This document shows positions 1 to 9,591 of a DNA stretch of 64,000 bases, piece after piece. The stretch is from the NCBI RefSeq assembly GCF_040530035.1, contig NZ_JBEWCD010000002.1, positions 186,001-250,000 of the forward strand, in the 5' to 3' direction. The translations under genes and the position numbers were made by a program. Source of the DNA: Roseibium sp. HPY-6 (GTDB taxonomy: Bacteria > Pseudomonadota > Alphaproteobacteria > Rhizobiales > Stappiaceae). The first letter of the stretch is position 1. The number at the start of each line of letters is the position of its first letter. The notes beneath the pieces are model-generated. The model made no database searches. It had not been told where the DNA came from and was given only the letters and a program-made list of their open reading frames with translations.

Positions 1-1812
1 GGCAGCCTGAACTTTGGACGCATCGTAGTTCTGGCCGGTCGTCAGCATGAGATATGTTTCAAGCTGGTCGCGTAACAGGGCGCTGTTGCCGTCCGAAGCT
101 GTCGACAGAAGCTGGATCTGAGCTTCGAGACGGGAATTGACGGATGGCAAAAGATATTCTTCGAGCAGATCGTTGTAGCTCTGGTTGGCAGCAGGATAGA
201 GGACCGACTGCGCTTCGACACTGAAGGGTGTCTCGGACAGCCAGCTTTCGCTGTCTTCGATCTGGTCGCGCATATCGCGCGCCGCGTTTAGTGTCGGCAG
301 CAGATTTATGAGGGAGCGGTTTCTGTCGGCTTCCGTCTTAAGCACACGAACCTGTTCGGCGGATTTGGCGGTTTCTTCGGAGACCGACATGGCTTCGTTC
401 AAACCGGCAATCCAGTACAGGATAAGGCCGGCCACGATCGCCGCGAGCGAGAAGGCAGCACCGCTGTAAATTGTGGTGATGCGGCGCTCAAGCTTCCGGT
501 TCTTGCCGACGAGGTTCTGCTCCGGGAACACGATATCGGTCAAAAGTTTCTTGATGAAGAAGGCTTTCGACTGCCCGCTCATCGCCGGTTGCTGGCTGGC
601 CGCAAGTGAGAAGCTTCTGCCCATTACACCCAAAAGACGGTCGAACGGCGTGCCTTCCTGCGTGCCGGATGTGAAGTAAACTCCACGCAGAAGCGGCTGT
701 GCTTCGTAACGCGTGGGTCTAAAGACATCACTCAGGAAATCGCGAAGTACGTTTCCAAGGCTGCCGAACTCATGCGGGAAGCCGTAGATCCGGCAGCGGC
801 GGCTGTTGTTGCGCTCATCAGCGAGTTTTTCCGGAAGCTGCCGTTCAATGCGGCCGACAAGATCGACGAAACCTGTTTCAAATCCGGGTCCTACCGAGAC
901 CTGCTGCTCGTCATAGGGGAATGTGACACCCCAGACCTGCTGACGGTCGGCGTCGCGGAGCGTGTCGAAGAACTCGTCGAAGCCTGCGATCAGGTCGCAT
1001 TTCGTGAACATGAGATAGACGGGCAGGCGCATGCCGAATGCACGATGCAATTCGCGCAGACGCTGACGCAGGATCTCTGCCTGCTGCTTTCGGTCTGCTT
1101 CGCCAGCAAGCGCAACGTCTTCGATGCTGACAGCAAGCAAGATGCCGTTGATCGGCCGTCGCTCGCGGTGTTTGAGCAGCAGATCCAGGAAACCGCTCCA
1201 GGCGGCACTGTCGACGCCTTTGTTGACGTCCTGCGTGGTATAGCGTCCAGCGGTGTCGATCAGCACGGCTTCGTTGGAAATCCACCAGTCGCAGTTACGC
1301 GTGCCGCCGACGCCCTGGATCGCCTCATGACCGCCATCGGCAAGGGGAAAATCCAGCCCCGAATTGCGCAGGATGGTTGTCTTGCCCGTACCGGGCGGGC
1401 CGATGATGATGTACCAGGGCAGCTCGAACAGGTAGTTGCGAGAGCTGGATCCGGCGACAGGGTTTTCCTTGAGTGTTGTAAGCGCGGATTCAAACCGCTC
1501 CCGGATCAGTTCGACTTCGTCGGCCGACAGGTCGTTGCCCATCGACACAAGCTCGTCATTCGCGAGCATCGAGTTGATGAGCTTGGCATTCGCGCGACGC
1601 GTCAATAGATGACGCACGAATGTAATCAGGAAAAACCCAAGGATGAGGATCACGGCGAAGATGAGCCGTGGCGCCGGATTTTCGAACGGTGTGATCCCGG
1701 CAACTGTGAGCAGGCCGCCCCAGATAAGAACGATGGCCGAGATGATGATCAGGAAGAGCAGAATGATCAGGCTTGCGGGGCGCAACAGGGAGGCAAGGTA
1801 AGTTCGAAGCAT
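1..1812 (-). CDS. tssM: TssM (IcmF/VasK), T6SS membrane-complex ATPase, 3-prime end outside window
   Basis: Inner-membrane scaffold of the T6SS trans-envelope complex with TssL and TssJ. The open frame begins with ATG at 1812 and runs without a stop to base 1, giving 604 residues of a protein usually about 1100-1200 long, so the periplasmic C-terminal half is missing. Visible are two N-terminal membrane segments (about 14-34 and 50-68), a Walker A motif GPPGTGKT at 138-145 followed by the IcmF GTPase-like domain, and a third hydrophobic segment near 445-465. It starts 9 bases after tssL and is the last visible gene of the operon. A long plus-strand frame lies opposite it but has no protein character. 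Identity is secure; completeness cannot be judged. Confidence 0.95.
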   Translation of the reverse strand, partial: MLRTYLASLLRPASLIILLFLIIISAIVLIWGGLLTVAGITPFENPAPRLIFAVILILGFFLITFVRHLLTRRANAKLINSMLANDELVSMGNDLSADEVELIRERFESALTTLKENPVAGSSSRNYLFELPWYIIIGPPGTGKTTILRNSGLDFPLADGGHEAIQGVGGTRNCDWWISNEAVLIDTAGRYTTQDVNKGVDSAAWSGFLDLLLKHRERRPINGILLAVSIEDVALAGEADRKQQAEILRQRLRELHRAFGMRLPVYLMFTKCDLIAGFDEFFDTLRDADRQQVWGVTFPYDEQQVSVGPGFETGFVDLVGRIERQLPEKLADERNNSRRCRIYGFPHEFGSLGNVLRDFLSDVFRPTRYEAQPLLRGVYFTSGTQEGTPFDRLLGVMGRSFSLAASQQPAMSGQSKAFFIKKLLTDIVFPEQNLVGKNRKLERRITTIYSGAAFSLAAIVAGLILYWIAGLNEAMSVSEETAKSAEQVRVLKTEADRNRSLINLLPTLNAARDMRDQIEDSESWLSETPFSVEAQSVLYPAANQSYNDLLEEYLLPSVNSRLEAQIQLLSTASDGNSALLRDQLETYLMLTTGQNYDASKVQAA

Positions 1813-1821
1813 GTCTTACCC

Positions 1822-2727
1822 CTAGAGCCTGTTGAGAGAATTTATGGCGCTGAGCGCTTCCACGAGTTCGCCATCAAGGATGAAATCGCTGTAGCCGCGT
1901 ACGACAATGAGCAGCAGCAACCCGATCCCCAGGAGCATCCAGAAAGGCGGCAGCGTTCGTACGTTATTTCCTTGCTGTGTTCCTTTGGCGTTTGTTGAAA
2001 GCGGTTCGTCGACCTTGTGACTGCTGTTGCGACGGATCAGCCGTGACAACTCGTTGCGCAGGTCTTCAAGCTGATTGCGCCCGCCCTCAAGCACTCTGTA
2101 CCGACCTTCAAAGCCGAGCATCAGGCAGGTATGCACGAGAACGAGAAGCGGAAGTTTCGTTTTGGCGTCACCGCGGATACGGTCCAGGATACTGAACACT
2201 TTCTCGCCGCCCCAGGTTTCGTTGTGAAACTGGTTGAGCAGGCTGTTTGAACTCCATTCGCTCCGACTGCCCCAGGGCGTCATCAGAACGGTTTCATCCA
2301 GCGTCGCGCACAGAATGTAGCGCGCAGCGATGATATCTCCGGCAGCGACGCCGTTGCGCTGCGCGAATTGTTCGAAACGGTCTATTTCATCGACGACTTC
2401 CTGCCGCAGCGAGCGGACATCGGCCTGCTCGATCGAGTTCCGGATCTGCGAAATGATGAGGAGCAGCGGGGCTGCTGCGCGCACGATGATTCGTTCCGGA
2501 TCAGGATCGAGTTGCCGGACGATACTGGCCGCAGATTGCAGATCTCCACCCGGCCCGCCAGCTTGTGCGCCGGGCACAGGCGCAGGTTCGTTCGTCGGTG
2601 AGACGAATGCGATCGTCGGTTCGTCTTCCTCACCAGCATAGGCCCCCTGCGACTCGGCCATTGAAGTCCGGGCTCTGGGGCTCAATTTTTGAGCGACGGT
2701 TGGTTGATCCAGGTCGTCGTCTGTCAT
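1822..2727 (-). CDS. tssL: TssL (DotU family), T6SS inner-membrane protein
   Basis: DotU/TssL protein that binds TssM and TssK at the inner membrane. The 301-residue product has a low-complexity N-terminal stretch of about 60 residues, a cytoplasmic DotU helical domain with the typical ATLDE and TPWG-like segments (about 140-155), and a single C-terminal membrane helix (about 258-278), a tail-anchored topology. No OmpA-like peptidoglycan-binding extension follows, so cell-wall anchoring, if any, must come from another protein. It begins 8 bases after tssK and ends 9 bases before tssM, so the three genes are very probably co-transcribed. Confidence 0.95.
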   Translation of the reverse strand: MTDDDLDQPTVAQKLSPRARTSMAESQGAYAGEEDEPTIAFVSPTNEPAPVPGAQAGGPGGDLQSAASIVRQLDPDPERIIVRAAAPLLLIISQIRNSIEQADVRSLRQEVVDEIDRFEQFAQRNGVAAGDIIAARYILCATLDETVLMTPWGSRSEWSSNSLLNQFHNETWGGEKVFSILDRIRGDAKTKLPLLVLVHTCLMLGFEGRYRVLEGGRNQLEDLRNELSRLIRRNSSHKVDEPLSTNAKGTQQGNNVRTLPPFWMLLGIGLLLLIVVRGYSDFILDGELVEALSAINSLNRL

Positions 2728-2735
2728 GCTAGAGG

Positions 2736-4073
2736 TTACTGCCCCTTCTGAACGGCCCAGAGTTCCAGACCTAAACCAGGATAGTCACCGCTGAGATGCA
2801 ACGCAAAGGCTGCGGACGACTGCATTTGCGGCCAAAGCTCGTTATCAACATCAACTGCGAAGTAAACGGCGTTCTGCACGTAGGGGATCTGCCTGGGCGC
2901 TACCGACATGGGTGTAATGGCAACGCCTGGAAGTTGAAGGTTTACAAGTTCGCGTATCTTTTCGACGGGCCCGATCTTGATTTGAATCGGCATTTGCGTG
3001 CGCAGCACTTCCAGACTGACATTCGCGTGCGCAATCAACACGAATGTGCGCGCTTCGGAGTAGATCATCTTGTTAGTGGTCTCGCCGAGCCAGACGCCGT
3101 AGTCGCGTTTCGACAATGGAATATTGACCGCATTCTTCTCGATGACAAAGCTCAGCAGGCTGTCCAGGATCGCGACAAGCTTCTGGAACGTGACGCGCAG
3201 ATCCAGATGGTCGTAGGCAGGCAGCTCCGGTGGCCGCCGGTCATCAGCGCCATAGGCTGAAAATGTCCCGATCAGGCTGATAAACTCCCGAAAGATGAGC
3301 TCCGGTGAATGCCTGCCGGATGTCGAGATGTGGTCGAACAGGACCTCGTAGTTGTTGGTGATGCTGAGCGCCAGCAAATCCAGCAATCCCGACCGGGTTG
3401 TTTCGCCCTGACCGGACGTATTGGATGCCAGCATTTCACCGCGTTTGCGCAGCAGGCTGCGAACCTGGTCGACCTGGGAAATCAGGTACGGGCTCGCCGA
3501 GGCATGCAGGATGGGCGGGATAAAGCTCTCCGAAAGCTTGATTTGCCCCTGGGTCGAAACGGTTTCGATTTCCGCGACTGGAATATGTGTTGTTTCATCG
3601 AGGCTCTCGCCTTCAAGCACGATACGCGCGGTCAGTGCTCCGACGGCGATGGCGGCTTGGGGTTTGTCCGCTTCGTTCGTGTTCCGGACTTCGCTGGTTT
3701 GCCGGGAGTAGCGGCGGTGTGTTTTTTCGCCGTCACCGAGTTCAAGCTGACCTGCGGATTTGAGCGGCAGCGCCAGAAAAATACGTTTGCCCTGATCCTC
3801 AACCGTGATTTGGCGGGCAGTTGAAATCACGCCGTTTTTTTCTGTTGAAAAGGACGTTCCGTCCGGAAAAACGGCCTCGGCCAGGCTGATCTGGAACTGG
3901 CCAAGCTCAAGAGCTTCGGGGTCGATGCTGATCTGGCGCAGCCCCCAGGCGTAGGGCTGCAGGTCGTGAACCCGTTGCTCGAGCGTTGTTTCGAACCAGC
4001 GGTCATGCTGTTGCAGATGCTGCGGCCGAAGAAACATTCCCTCGAGCCAGAGTGGTTTCAGGCTTTCATTCAC
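2736..4073 (-). CDS. tssK: TssK (VasE/ImpJ), T6SS baseplate component
   Basis: Baseplate protein linking the TssEFG wedge to the TssJLM membrane complex. The 445-residue product has the family-typical N-terminus with the LWLEGMFLRPQHLQQHDR-type motif at about 8-25 and a normal length for TssK. The chosen ATG at 4073 is preceded by a purine-rich site (GGAG and GGG in the 17 bases upstream). The gene follows tssJ after 116 bases and precedes tssL by 8. No oddities were seen. Confidence 0.96.
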   Translation of the reverse strand: MNESLKPLWLEGMFLRPQHLQQHDRWFETTLEQRVHDLQPYAWGLRQISIDPEALELGQFQISLAEAVFPDGTSFSTEKNGVISTARQITVEDQGKRIFLALPLKSAGQLELGDGEKTHRRYSRQTSEVRNTNEADKPQAAIAVGALTARIVLEGESLDETTHIPVAEIETVSTQGQIKLSESFIPPILHASASPYLISQVDQVRSLLRKRGEMLASNTSGQGETTRSGLLDLLALSITNNYEVLFDHISTSGRHSPELIFREFISLIGTFSAYGADDRRPPELPAYDHLDLRVTFQKLVAILDSLLSFVIEKNAVNIPLSKRDYGVWLGETTNKMIYSEARTFVLIAHANVSLEVLRTQMPIQIKIGPVEKIRELVNLQLPGVAITPMSVAPRQIPYVQNAVYFAVDVDNELWPQMQSSAAFALHLSGDYPGLGLELWAVQKGQ

Positions 4074-4189
4074 TGCCCATCTCCGCAGGTTTTTCTTGGT
4101 ACATAGTCCAGCAACCGCCTCTGAATGCTGTCAGCAGCCGAGTAGAAAGCGCCAGATAACTTGGCCGTCACAGACGCAGTTTCGAGACG

Positions 4190-4681
4190 CTAGAAGACAC
4201 CAAGCCGACGGTTCCGCAGCTTTTGAATACGTACGGCAAGACTTGTCAGGTAAATGACAAAATCATTTTTCTTTTCTTGCTGCAGTTCAATTGTATCGCG
4301 CCACTGTGCCGAATCTATATCCCGGAAACTTGCAATTACCCCAATATGCGTCGCTTCGGAAGAGACGTCACGGTTGAAATCTTTTGTTTCCCCGGGTGTT
4401 AACTCGAATTCCTGGACACCAATCAGATCCCCGCCGAGAACTTTCTTGTCGTCATCGGCCAAATCGAAATATTCGGCGCCTTCAAATGCCGTGACTTCTT
4501 TGAGCTGATAGACGCGAACAACCACTGGTGCCGGGTCGCCGTTCTCGTTCGGATTGATGAACTCGTCTGCCTGCAGGTCAATCTTGATGGGGGTGGGAGG
4601 AGGCGTTCTGGAACAGGCGGCTTGCGACAGCAACAAGGCCGCTCCCGATAGTCCAAGGAAATCCCGCCGGGAAATTCTCAT
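4190..4681 (-). CDS. tssJ: TssJ-type T6SS outer-membrane lipoprotein with a twin-arginine-like signal
   Basis: TssJ anchors the T6SS membrane complex to the outer membrane through TssM. The 163-residue product matches the family (SciN/VasD beta-sandwich, with VVVRVYQLK-type and EFELTPG-type segments). I place the start at 4681, where ATG overlaps the tagH stop as TAATG; an ATG six codons upstream is possible. The signal reads SRRDFLGLSG followed by a hydrophobic stretch and a lipobox ending in Cys at about residue 23, so it resembles a Tat-exported lipoprotein rather than the usual Sec type. Family assignment is firm; the export route is inferred from the motif alone. Confidence 0.9.
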   Translation of the reverse strand: MRISRRDFLGLSGAALLLSQAACSRTPPPTPIKIDLQADEFINPNENGDPAPVVVRVYQLKEVTAFEGAEYFDLADDDKKVLGGDLIGVQEFELTPGETKDFNRDVSSEATHIGVIASFRDIDSAQWRDTIELQQEKKNDFVIYLTSLAVRIQKLRNRRLGVF

Positions 4682-6690
4682 TATTTTCTGGTCCCCCAAA
4701 AATCCTTCGACTGTTGTCTGGCCTGTTCTTCTTCAATCTGGACAAAAGCTTCAGCGATCGTCTGGCGCACGATCGCGTCGAAATCGGCGCGCAGCCTGTC
4801 GTGGCGCTCCTTCGCCGCTTCCCATTTGCCTCTTCGCGAACCCAGTCCTTTCAGGCGTAGTCCGCTTTCGTCTTCTTCACCGGCAAGGGTCTCGGGCGAC
4901 AGGCTCTCAAAAAGCAGTCTCATTGCCCGTTGCGTTGCCGCGATGGTGACCATGTTCTGGCTCTGCAGATCCTTGAAGGCTTCTTTTGCTGCCTCTGCTG
5001 GAGGCAAAAATCCGCCCTTGCGGGAAAACAGCATCTCATCGATTGCGAGCTCCCCGACGTTGAAGTGTTTGAACGGATTGTTCTCTTCAGGCTGAATGCG
5101 GGTTTCGTACATTCGGAATTCGCTTTTCAGCGATTTACGGGCACTCAAAAGGGCGATCAGTCCGTTGGCAAGTTCGCGGACCATTTCGCCGGCTTCGCGT
5201 GCAACAACACTTTGATCGTCGTCTGCAACGGAAACATCGTTGAACCCGAGCCCGGACAGCAGAGCCTGAAAGATGGCAGTATCCTGCGCCGATTGTGCCG
5301 GTTGTTTCGGTGCCGAGCGCATCGAAGCAGGTTGCGCAGTCGGTGCCACGGACTGGCCGCTAATTTCTTTCGAGGCACCTGATGGCTCACCGGTGGCTGT
5401 TTCGGCTGCGCCTGCAACAAGACTGGCTTCAGGCAATTGTGCCTGTGGTGCCGTCCGGGCCTTGGCCTTCTGGGCCAATTCCGCCTCGCGTTGCGCCCGC
5501 CGCTTTTTCAATGCTTCCAGCGGGTTGAGCGTTGCCGATGAGACCGGCGCGGCTGCGTTGGAAGGTTCTGGTTTCGCTGCAACAACTGCTGCAGCCAAAG
5601 GCGTATCGGGAACGGGCGCGGAGGTTGACGGCGATCCGAATCCGAAATCGGCGCCGTCCGGGATGACGCTCTCCGAAGGCGGTTGCGGCGACGATTGACC
5701 GGCCTCTGGTGCCATATCGGCAGGTAACGCATTCGCAGGAATCTGAGGGCTGGGAGCCGCCACAGGTGGGGTTGACGGCACGGCTGCCGGAGAGGTCGCC
5801 GGTGCCCCCCCGATCCCGGACAGAAAATCCTCAGGAATGATGTTCCCTGTGGACGCGGCTGAGGGCGTTGCCTGGCTCTCAGCGGTTTCTCCCGGCAATC
5901 CAACCAGTGGAAGTGAAGGCGGTTCGGCTGGCGGCGCGGTTTGTGGTGGCGCCGAAGCTGCGGGTGCCTGTGCCGGAATCGGCGTGGAGGCAGGTGTTGC
6001 CGGCAACAGCGAACTGAGGTCTGGCTGCGCCTGTGCCGGTGAAAAACGGGTCTGGTCAGCTTCCGTTCTTTGCGCACCCTGCTGCAGTGGTTGAACGGGG
6101 TGAATACGGGTTGCGTCTGCAGGGGAAACCGTTTGAGGTGGCCGGGTTGGCACAGAATAGGCAACAGGCTCGGGTATCGTGTCGGCGTCTGTCTGGACTG
6201 AGGCAACGGGGGCAAGCGGCTCCGAGGAGCCGCCGCCCAAATGATCAAGCGGGTCCAAGGATGGTGTTTGTTGACGGCTGGCGCCCAGGGTATCGAGACG
6301 CAGCGGTGTGGCGTCGGGCTGCGATTGGTGCCGTCCCGCACCGGGTGCCGCGCCAAATGTGTTCGACTGCCCCGAAGGATCGGTCCGGATGCTTTCCACG
6401 CGCAGTTGGTAGGGTCCTGCCTGCAGCTTCATGCCGGGTGACAGGCTGACGGCTTTGCCGCGTCCGATCGCAGTGGATTGACCCTCCAGGAAGGTCCCGT
6501 TGGTGCTTTCGTCGACAAGAACGAACGTATCGTTTTGAAAGATTATGCGCGCGTGAACGGAAGAAAGATGCCTGTCCTGATCTGGAAGAACCCAGTCGCA
6601 TTTCCGGGATCGGCCGAAGGCCCCGCCATTCGGGCCGAACTCATGCCGGGATCCGATTTTGTCGCAAACAAGAGTAAGAGAGTGACTCAT
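4681..6690 (-). CDS. tagH: TagH/Fha, T6SS-associated FHA-domain protein
   Basis: Forkhead-associated scaffold that in other T6SSs reads threonine phosphorylation and promotes assembly. The 669-residue product has an N-terminal FHA domain (about 20-95) with the hallmark FGRS, SSVHARI and NGTFL elements, then roughly 300 residues rich in Pro, Ala, Ser and Gln that are probably unstructured, and a folded C-terminal TagH domain from about residue 450. It lies between tssG (56 bases upstream) and tssJ (stop/start overlap). The usual kinase/phosphatase partners PpkA and PppA are not in the window; they could lie to the left or be absent. Confidence 0.93.
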   Translation of the reverse strand: MSHSLTLVCDKIGSRHEFGPNGGAFGRSRKCDWVLPDQDRHLSSVHARIIFQNDTFVLVDESTNGTFLEGQSTAIGRGKAVSLSPGMKLQAGPYQLRVESIRTDPSGQSNTFGAAPGAGRHQSQPDATPLRLDTLGASRQQTPSLDPLDHLGGGSSEPLAPVASVQTDADTIPEPVAYSVPTRPPQTVSPADATRIHPVQPLQQGAQRTEADQTRFSPAQAQPDLSSLLPATPASTPIPAQAPAASAPPQTAPPAEPPSLPLVGLPGETAESQATPSAASTGNIIPEDFLSGIGGAPATSPAAVPSTPPVAAPSPQIPANALPADMAPEAGQSSPQPPSESVIPDGADFGFGSPSTSAPVPDTPLAAAVVAAKPEPSNAAAPVSSATLNPLEALKKRRAQREAELAQKAKARTAPQAQLPEASLVAGAAETATGEPSGASKEISGQSVAPTAQPASMRSAPKQPAQSAQDTAIFQALLSGLGFNDVSVADDDQSVVAREAGEMVRELANGLIALLSARKSLKSEFRMYETRIQPEENNPFKHFNVGELAIDEMLFSRKGGFLPPAEAAKEAFKDLQSQNMVTIAATQRAMRLLFESLSPETLAGEEDESGLRLKGLGSRRGKWEAAKERHDRLRADFDAIVRQTIAEAFVQIEEEQARQQSKDFWGTRK

Positions 6691-6746
6691 ACCTGAACTT
6701 GCATCCTGCCCGTGGACGATTCATCTCTCTAGAATGATTCGCCCAG

Positions 6747-7814
6747 TTATGCATTCCCACCAACTTGTTCTAGCACGGGCTGATTTCCTCTGGAAACGGT
6801 AGTGTCGGATGTCACTGGGGACATTTGAACATTATTTTCCAAAGGACCGTCTGCGGAATCAGACAACCACATGTTGTTGCCAAGCCGGGACAACCCAAGC
6901 TGTCCCGGCTCAATGCTGTCAGGCTCATATTCAAACTCCAGATCCCAGTCGATAGGATCCCGGACGATCATCGACAGGAGGTCGACAAGTACGGCATGCT
7001 GATCCCCGTGCGGGAGAAACTCCTCCAGTTGGTCAAAGGGTGCCGGACCAAGTCTGAGACGAAACTTGCCAAGGTCGTCTTCAACCTCCTCGCCTAGAAC
7101 CATATCGCTGCCGAGTAACGAGTTTTCGACACCAAGTTCCATTCTGGCTTCGGCTGGAATGTCCACGGTCCTCGTCACAAATTCGACAATCTCGAAGGGA
7201 AGCTCGAAGAAACTCGTCAACAGGGAAGAGATTGTTTCAGGAGAGTTAGCATAGTGGGACATCAACCCCACATGCGGCAGGATCGCGCTGCGATCGACAT
7301 TGCCGAGGGTATCCCGTTCGTCCACGGGGAAGCCGCACAGCGCAAGCATGCACTGAGACGTCGGGTCCAGACCGTGTCCCTTGTAGCGCACAAAATGCCG
7401 GGACTTGCGCCAGATATCGTAGAGCAGCGTGATCAGCCGGTGATTGAAAAGATCGAGCAGATCCTCCAGTGCTGACGGATACTCGTCGCGCTCGATAATC
7501 CGCTCGGTCACATATGGCGGGAGCGGAGAGGCGGGTCCGTAGAGACCGAAAAAATTCACTCTGACGTCGAAACGATCCGCAGCGTCCTCGTAATCGATGC
7601 TGGATATGTCGCTGGCACCGAAACTGAGCGATCGGCTTGCCCGAAACCTCACCACTTCTTTCTCCGGATCGTGACCCGGGCCGATCTCGCGAAGCTCGGG
7701 ATGAAGCAGGCCAATCAGGTAAAGCGCCTGGAAGAACTGCGTGCGCTTGAGCCGTTCGGCCAGCGCTGCGTCCAGCGGCGTTTCCTCGGTTTTGGGGGTG
7801 GTTTCCAGGCTCAT
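6747..7814 (-). CDS. tssG: TssG (VasB/ImpH), T6SS baseplate wedge protein
   Basis: Partner of TssF in the baseplate wedge. The product is 355 residues from the ATG at 7814, chosen because it overlaps the tssF stop as ATGA, a standard translational-coupling arrangement. An ATG 33 bases earlier would extend into tssF by 37 bases. The N-terminus carries the family motif RTQFFQALYLIGLLHPE, and the conserved segments around FGLYGPASPLPPYVTE and LFNHRLITLLY are present. Length fits TssG. The C-terminal 40 residues are polar and poorly conserved-looking. Confidence 0.95.
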   Translation of the reverse strand: MSLETTPKTEETPLDAALAERLKRTQFFQALYLIGLLHPELREIGPGHDPEKEVVRFRASRSLSFGASDISSIDYEDAADRFDVRVNFFGLYGPASPLPPYVTERIIERDEYPSALEDLLDLFNHRLITLLYDIWRKSRHFVRYKGHGLDPTSQCMLALCGFPVDERDTLGNVDRSAILPHVGLMSHYANSPETISSLLTSFFELPFEIVEFVTRTVDIPAEARMELGVENSLLGSDMVLGEEVEDDLGKFRLRLGPAPFDQLEEFLPHGDQHAVLVDLLSMIVRDPIDWDLEFEYEPDSIEPGQLGLSRLGNNMWLSDSADGPLENNVQMSPVTSDTTVSRGNQPVLEQVGGNA

Positions 7815-9559
7815 AGGAGGTCCGCGTCCCCAAAGGACGGGCTCCATCGATGAATGACGTTTGCATCGGTACCGATGACGCAGAGCTGGTGCAGGCTGTT
7901 GATGCTTGCGTACGACTTCAAGAACCGATTGAGGACGGTGCCGAACAGGTAAAGTTCCGCCTCGCCCCCCATAGCGGTCTCCGACATCGACAAGACGATT
8001 TCGTAAGCGCGCGTCGGTCGCCCCTGTCGGAAAATATCAACTGTCTTGCGCTCGAATTTCTGAAAATTTTGAAGCAGGAGTTCACGCTGCAGCGCTGCCT
8101 GTTTGTCAACATAGGCCCTGAAATCATAAGCGCCGACAACGGTTTTGAGGGCTTCGACGTCGATCAGCGATGCGTAGTTGCGGGAGAGGTTGGCAATCAG
8201 TGTCCAAAGGACCTGATTGTCGAGGGGCGGCGGCACCTCCGACTGAATTGGCGTGATATTTTGAAATTGCAGCTTTGCTGGCGTCGTGGACGTTGGCTGA
8301 TTGACTGTACCCAATCCAAACCTGGAAGCGTGTTCACCGTTTGAGCATAGCAGCCGAAGTGAAATCGTTTCCGTCGGCGGAACGCCGTTTTCATCCAGGC
8401 GCGTCACGAAAGAAATGTAATGGTCGACACCGTTTCCGAGCACCGACGGCCGGATGCCGGTCCTATAGAAGAGCGAGTCTTCGGGATTGCTCGCCCGGTC
8501 GTGGGAGAAGGATTCGAACGGCTGATAGTTCACCCGTTTGTTGCTGCCTTGTATCCAGCCGGTGACGCCCACCACATGGTGAACGCTAAAGGCGGAACGG
8601 TCTCCTGAAGCGCGCACCGGGTATTCCGTCCGGTCATGCGCGACCTGCAGGGCCTGACCTTCAGTCTCGAATAGATTAATCGCCGGTACGGTGTTGAGCG
8701 AGATAGCGTCCCTGCTGATACGGTCCTGATTGTTGAACCTTTGGGAAAAATGCAGCACGAGCTGAAACTCATCAACAGGTTCGTTTGCGAACACGTTGAG
8801 ACCATGGAGGCGCACATACATGAATTTCTCGGGACAGGAAAAATATTCCTGCATAATCCGGAAACCGTCGAAGGCGCCTTCCGGGTAGGGAAGCGTTGCC
8901 TCCTCCTGTTCCATTCCGACCGGAACGACCTTGACTTCCGTTGGCCTCGACGGCCCGCCGTCTGCACTGAACTCGACGGTCGTAAGGCGCTTGCACATCT
9001 GAAGAAACAGTTCGCGTGACAAGGCCGCATCATTGCTGGCACCCAGGAACAACTGCAGAGGCGCTTCGGCGAGAGCCTGCAGGTTGTTGCCGCCGGTTTT
9101 GCGGAAACTGAGTGTGAGCCTTGAACTGTCGCGCTGATTTTCAAGCTCCGCGGACATCAACCTGATCGGCAGAACTTGCAGGTCACAGCGCGTCTGAAAC
9201 CTCACCGCGTTCCCGTCCAAAGGTTTGGTCTGAACGAAGGTGCCCCGGGGAACTTTCGTCGAAGGATCGGACGAGTCTTCCGCCGGCGAGAACTCGACGT
9301 GGGTAATTGGCGGAACCGGCCTGAGATAGTGCGGCCAGACCAATTTGAGCAGGTTGAGCGCAACCTCGGGCATTTCCGCATCGAGGCGCTGGCGCAGGCG
9401 CCCGACCAGAAACGCAAAGCCTTCCAGCAGGCGTTCCACGTCGGGATCAAGCGGGTCGTCCGCAAGATATTTCGAGAGGCGCGGATTGGCCTTGGCGAAC
9501 ACCCGGCCCATTTCCTTCAGGTAGTTCAGCTCGTCGCGGTAATATGAGTTGATTGCCAT
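7811..9559 (-). CDS. tssF: TssF (VasA/ImpG), T6SS baseplate wedge protein
   Basis: Large wedge subunit of the T6SS baseplate. The 582-residue product starts with the family-typical YYRDELNYLKEMGRVFAK-like stretch and contains the ADDPLDPDVERLLEGFAFL segment that defines TssF. Length is normal. It follows tssE by 32 bases and overlaps tssG by 4. No anomaly was seen. Confidence 0.96.
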   Translation of the reverse strand: MAINSYYRDELNYLKEMGRVFAKANPRLSKYLADDPLDPDVERLLEGFAFLVGRLRQRLDAEMPEVALNLLKLVWPHYLRPVPPITHVEFSPAEDSSDPSTKVPRGTFVQTKPLDGNAVRFQTRCDLQVLPIRLMSAELENQRDSSRLTLSFRKTGGNNLQALAEAPLQLFLGASNDAALSRELFLQMCKRLTTVEFSADGGPSRPTEVKVVPVGMEQEEATLPYPEGAFDGFRIMQEYFSCPEKFMYVRLHGLNVFANEPVDEFQLVLHFSQRFNNQDRISRDAISLNTVPAINLFETEGQALQVAHDRTEYPVRASGDRSAFSVHHVVGVTGWIQGSNKRVNYQPFESFSHDRASNPEDSLFYRTGIRPSVLGNGVDHYISFVTRLDENGVPPTETISLRLLCSNGEHASRFGLGTVNQPTSTTPAKLQFQNITPIQSEVPPPLDNQVLWTLIANLSRNYASLIDVEALKTVVGAYDFRAYVDKQAALQRELLLQNFQKFERKTVDIFRQGRPTRAYEIVLSMSETAMGGEAELYLFGTVLNRFLKSYASINSLHQLCVIGTDANVIHRWSPSFGDADLL

Positions 9560-9591
9560 TCCCGAAAATTGCCCCTTTGTCGCCAGGTGCC

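Noticed and set aside
772..1608. 278-codon plus-strand frame
   Set aside because: Antisense to tssM, whose Walker motif and membrane segments are clear in the other strand.
5508..6356. 282-codon frame rich in Arg, Pro and His on the minus strand
   Set aside because: An alternative frame of the Pro/Ala-rich linker of tagH; low-complexity by-product.
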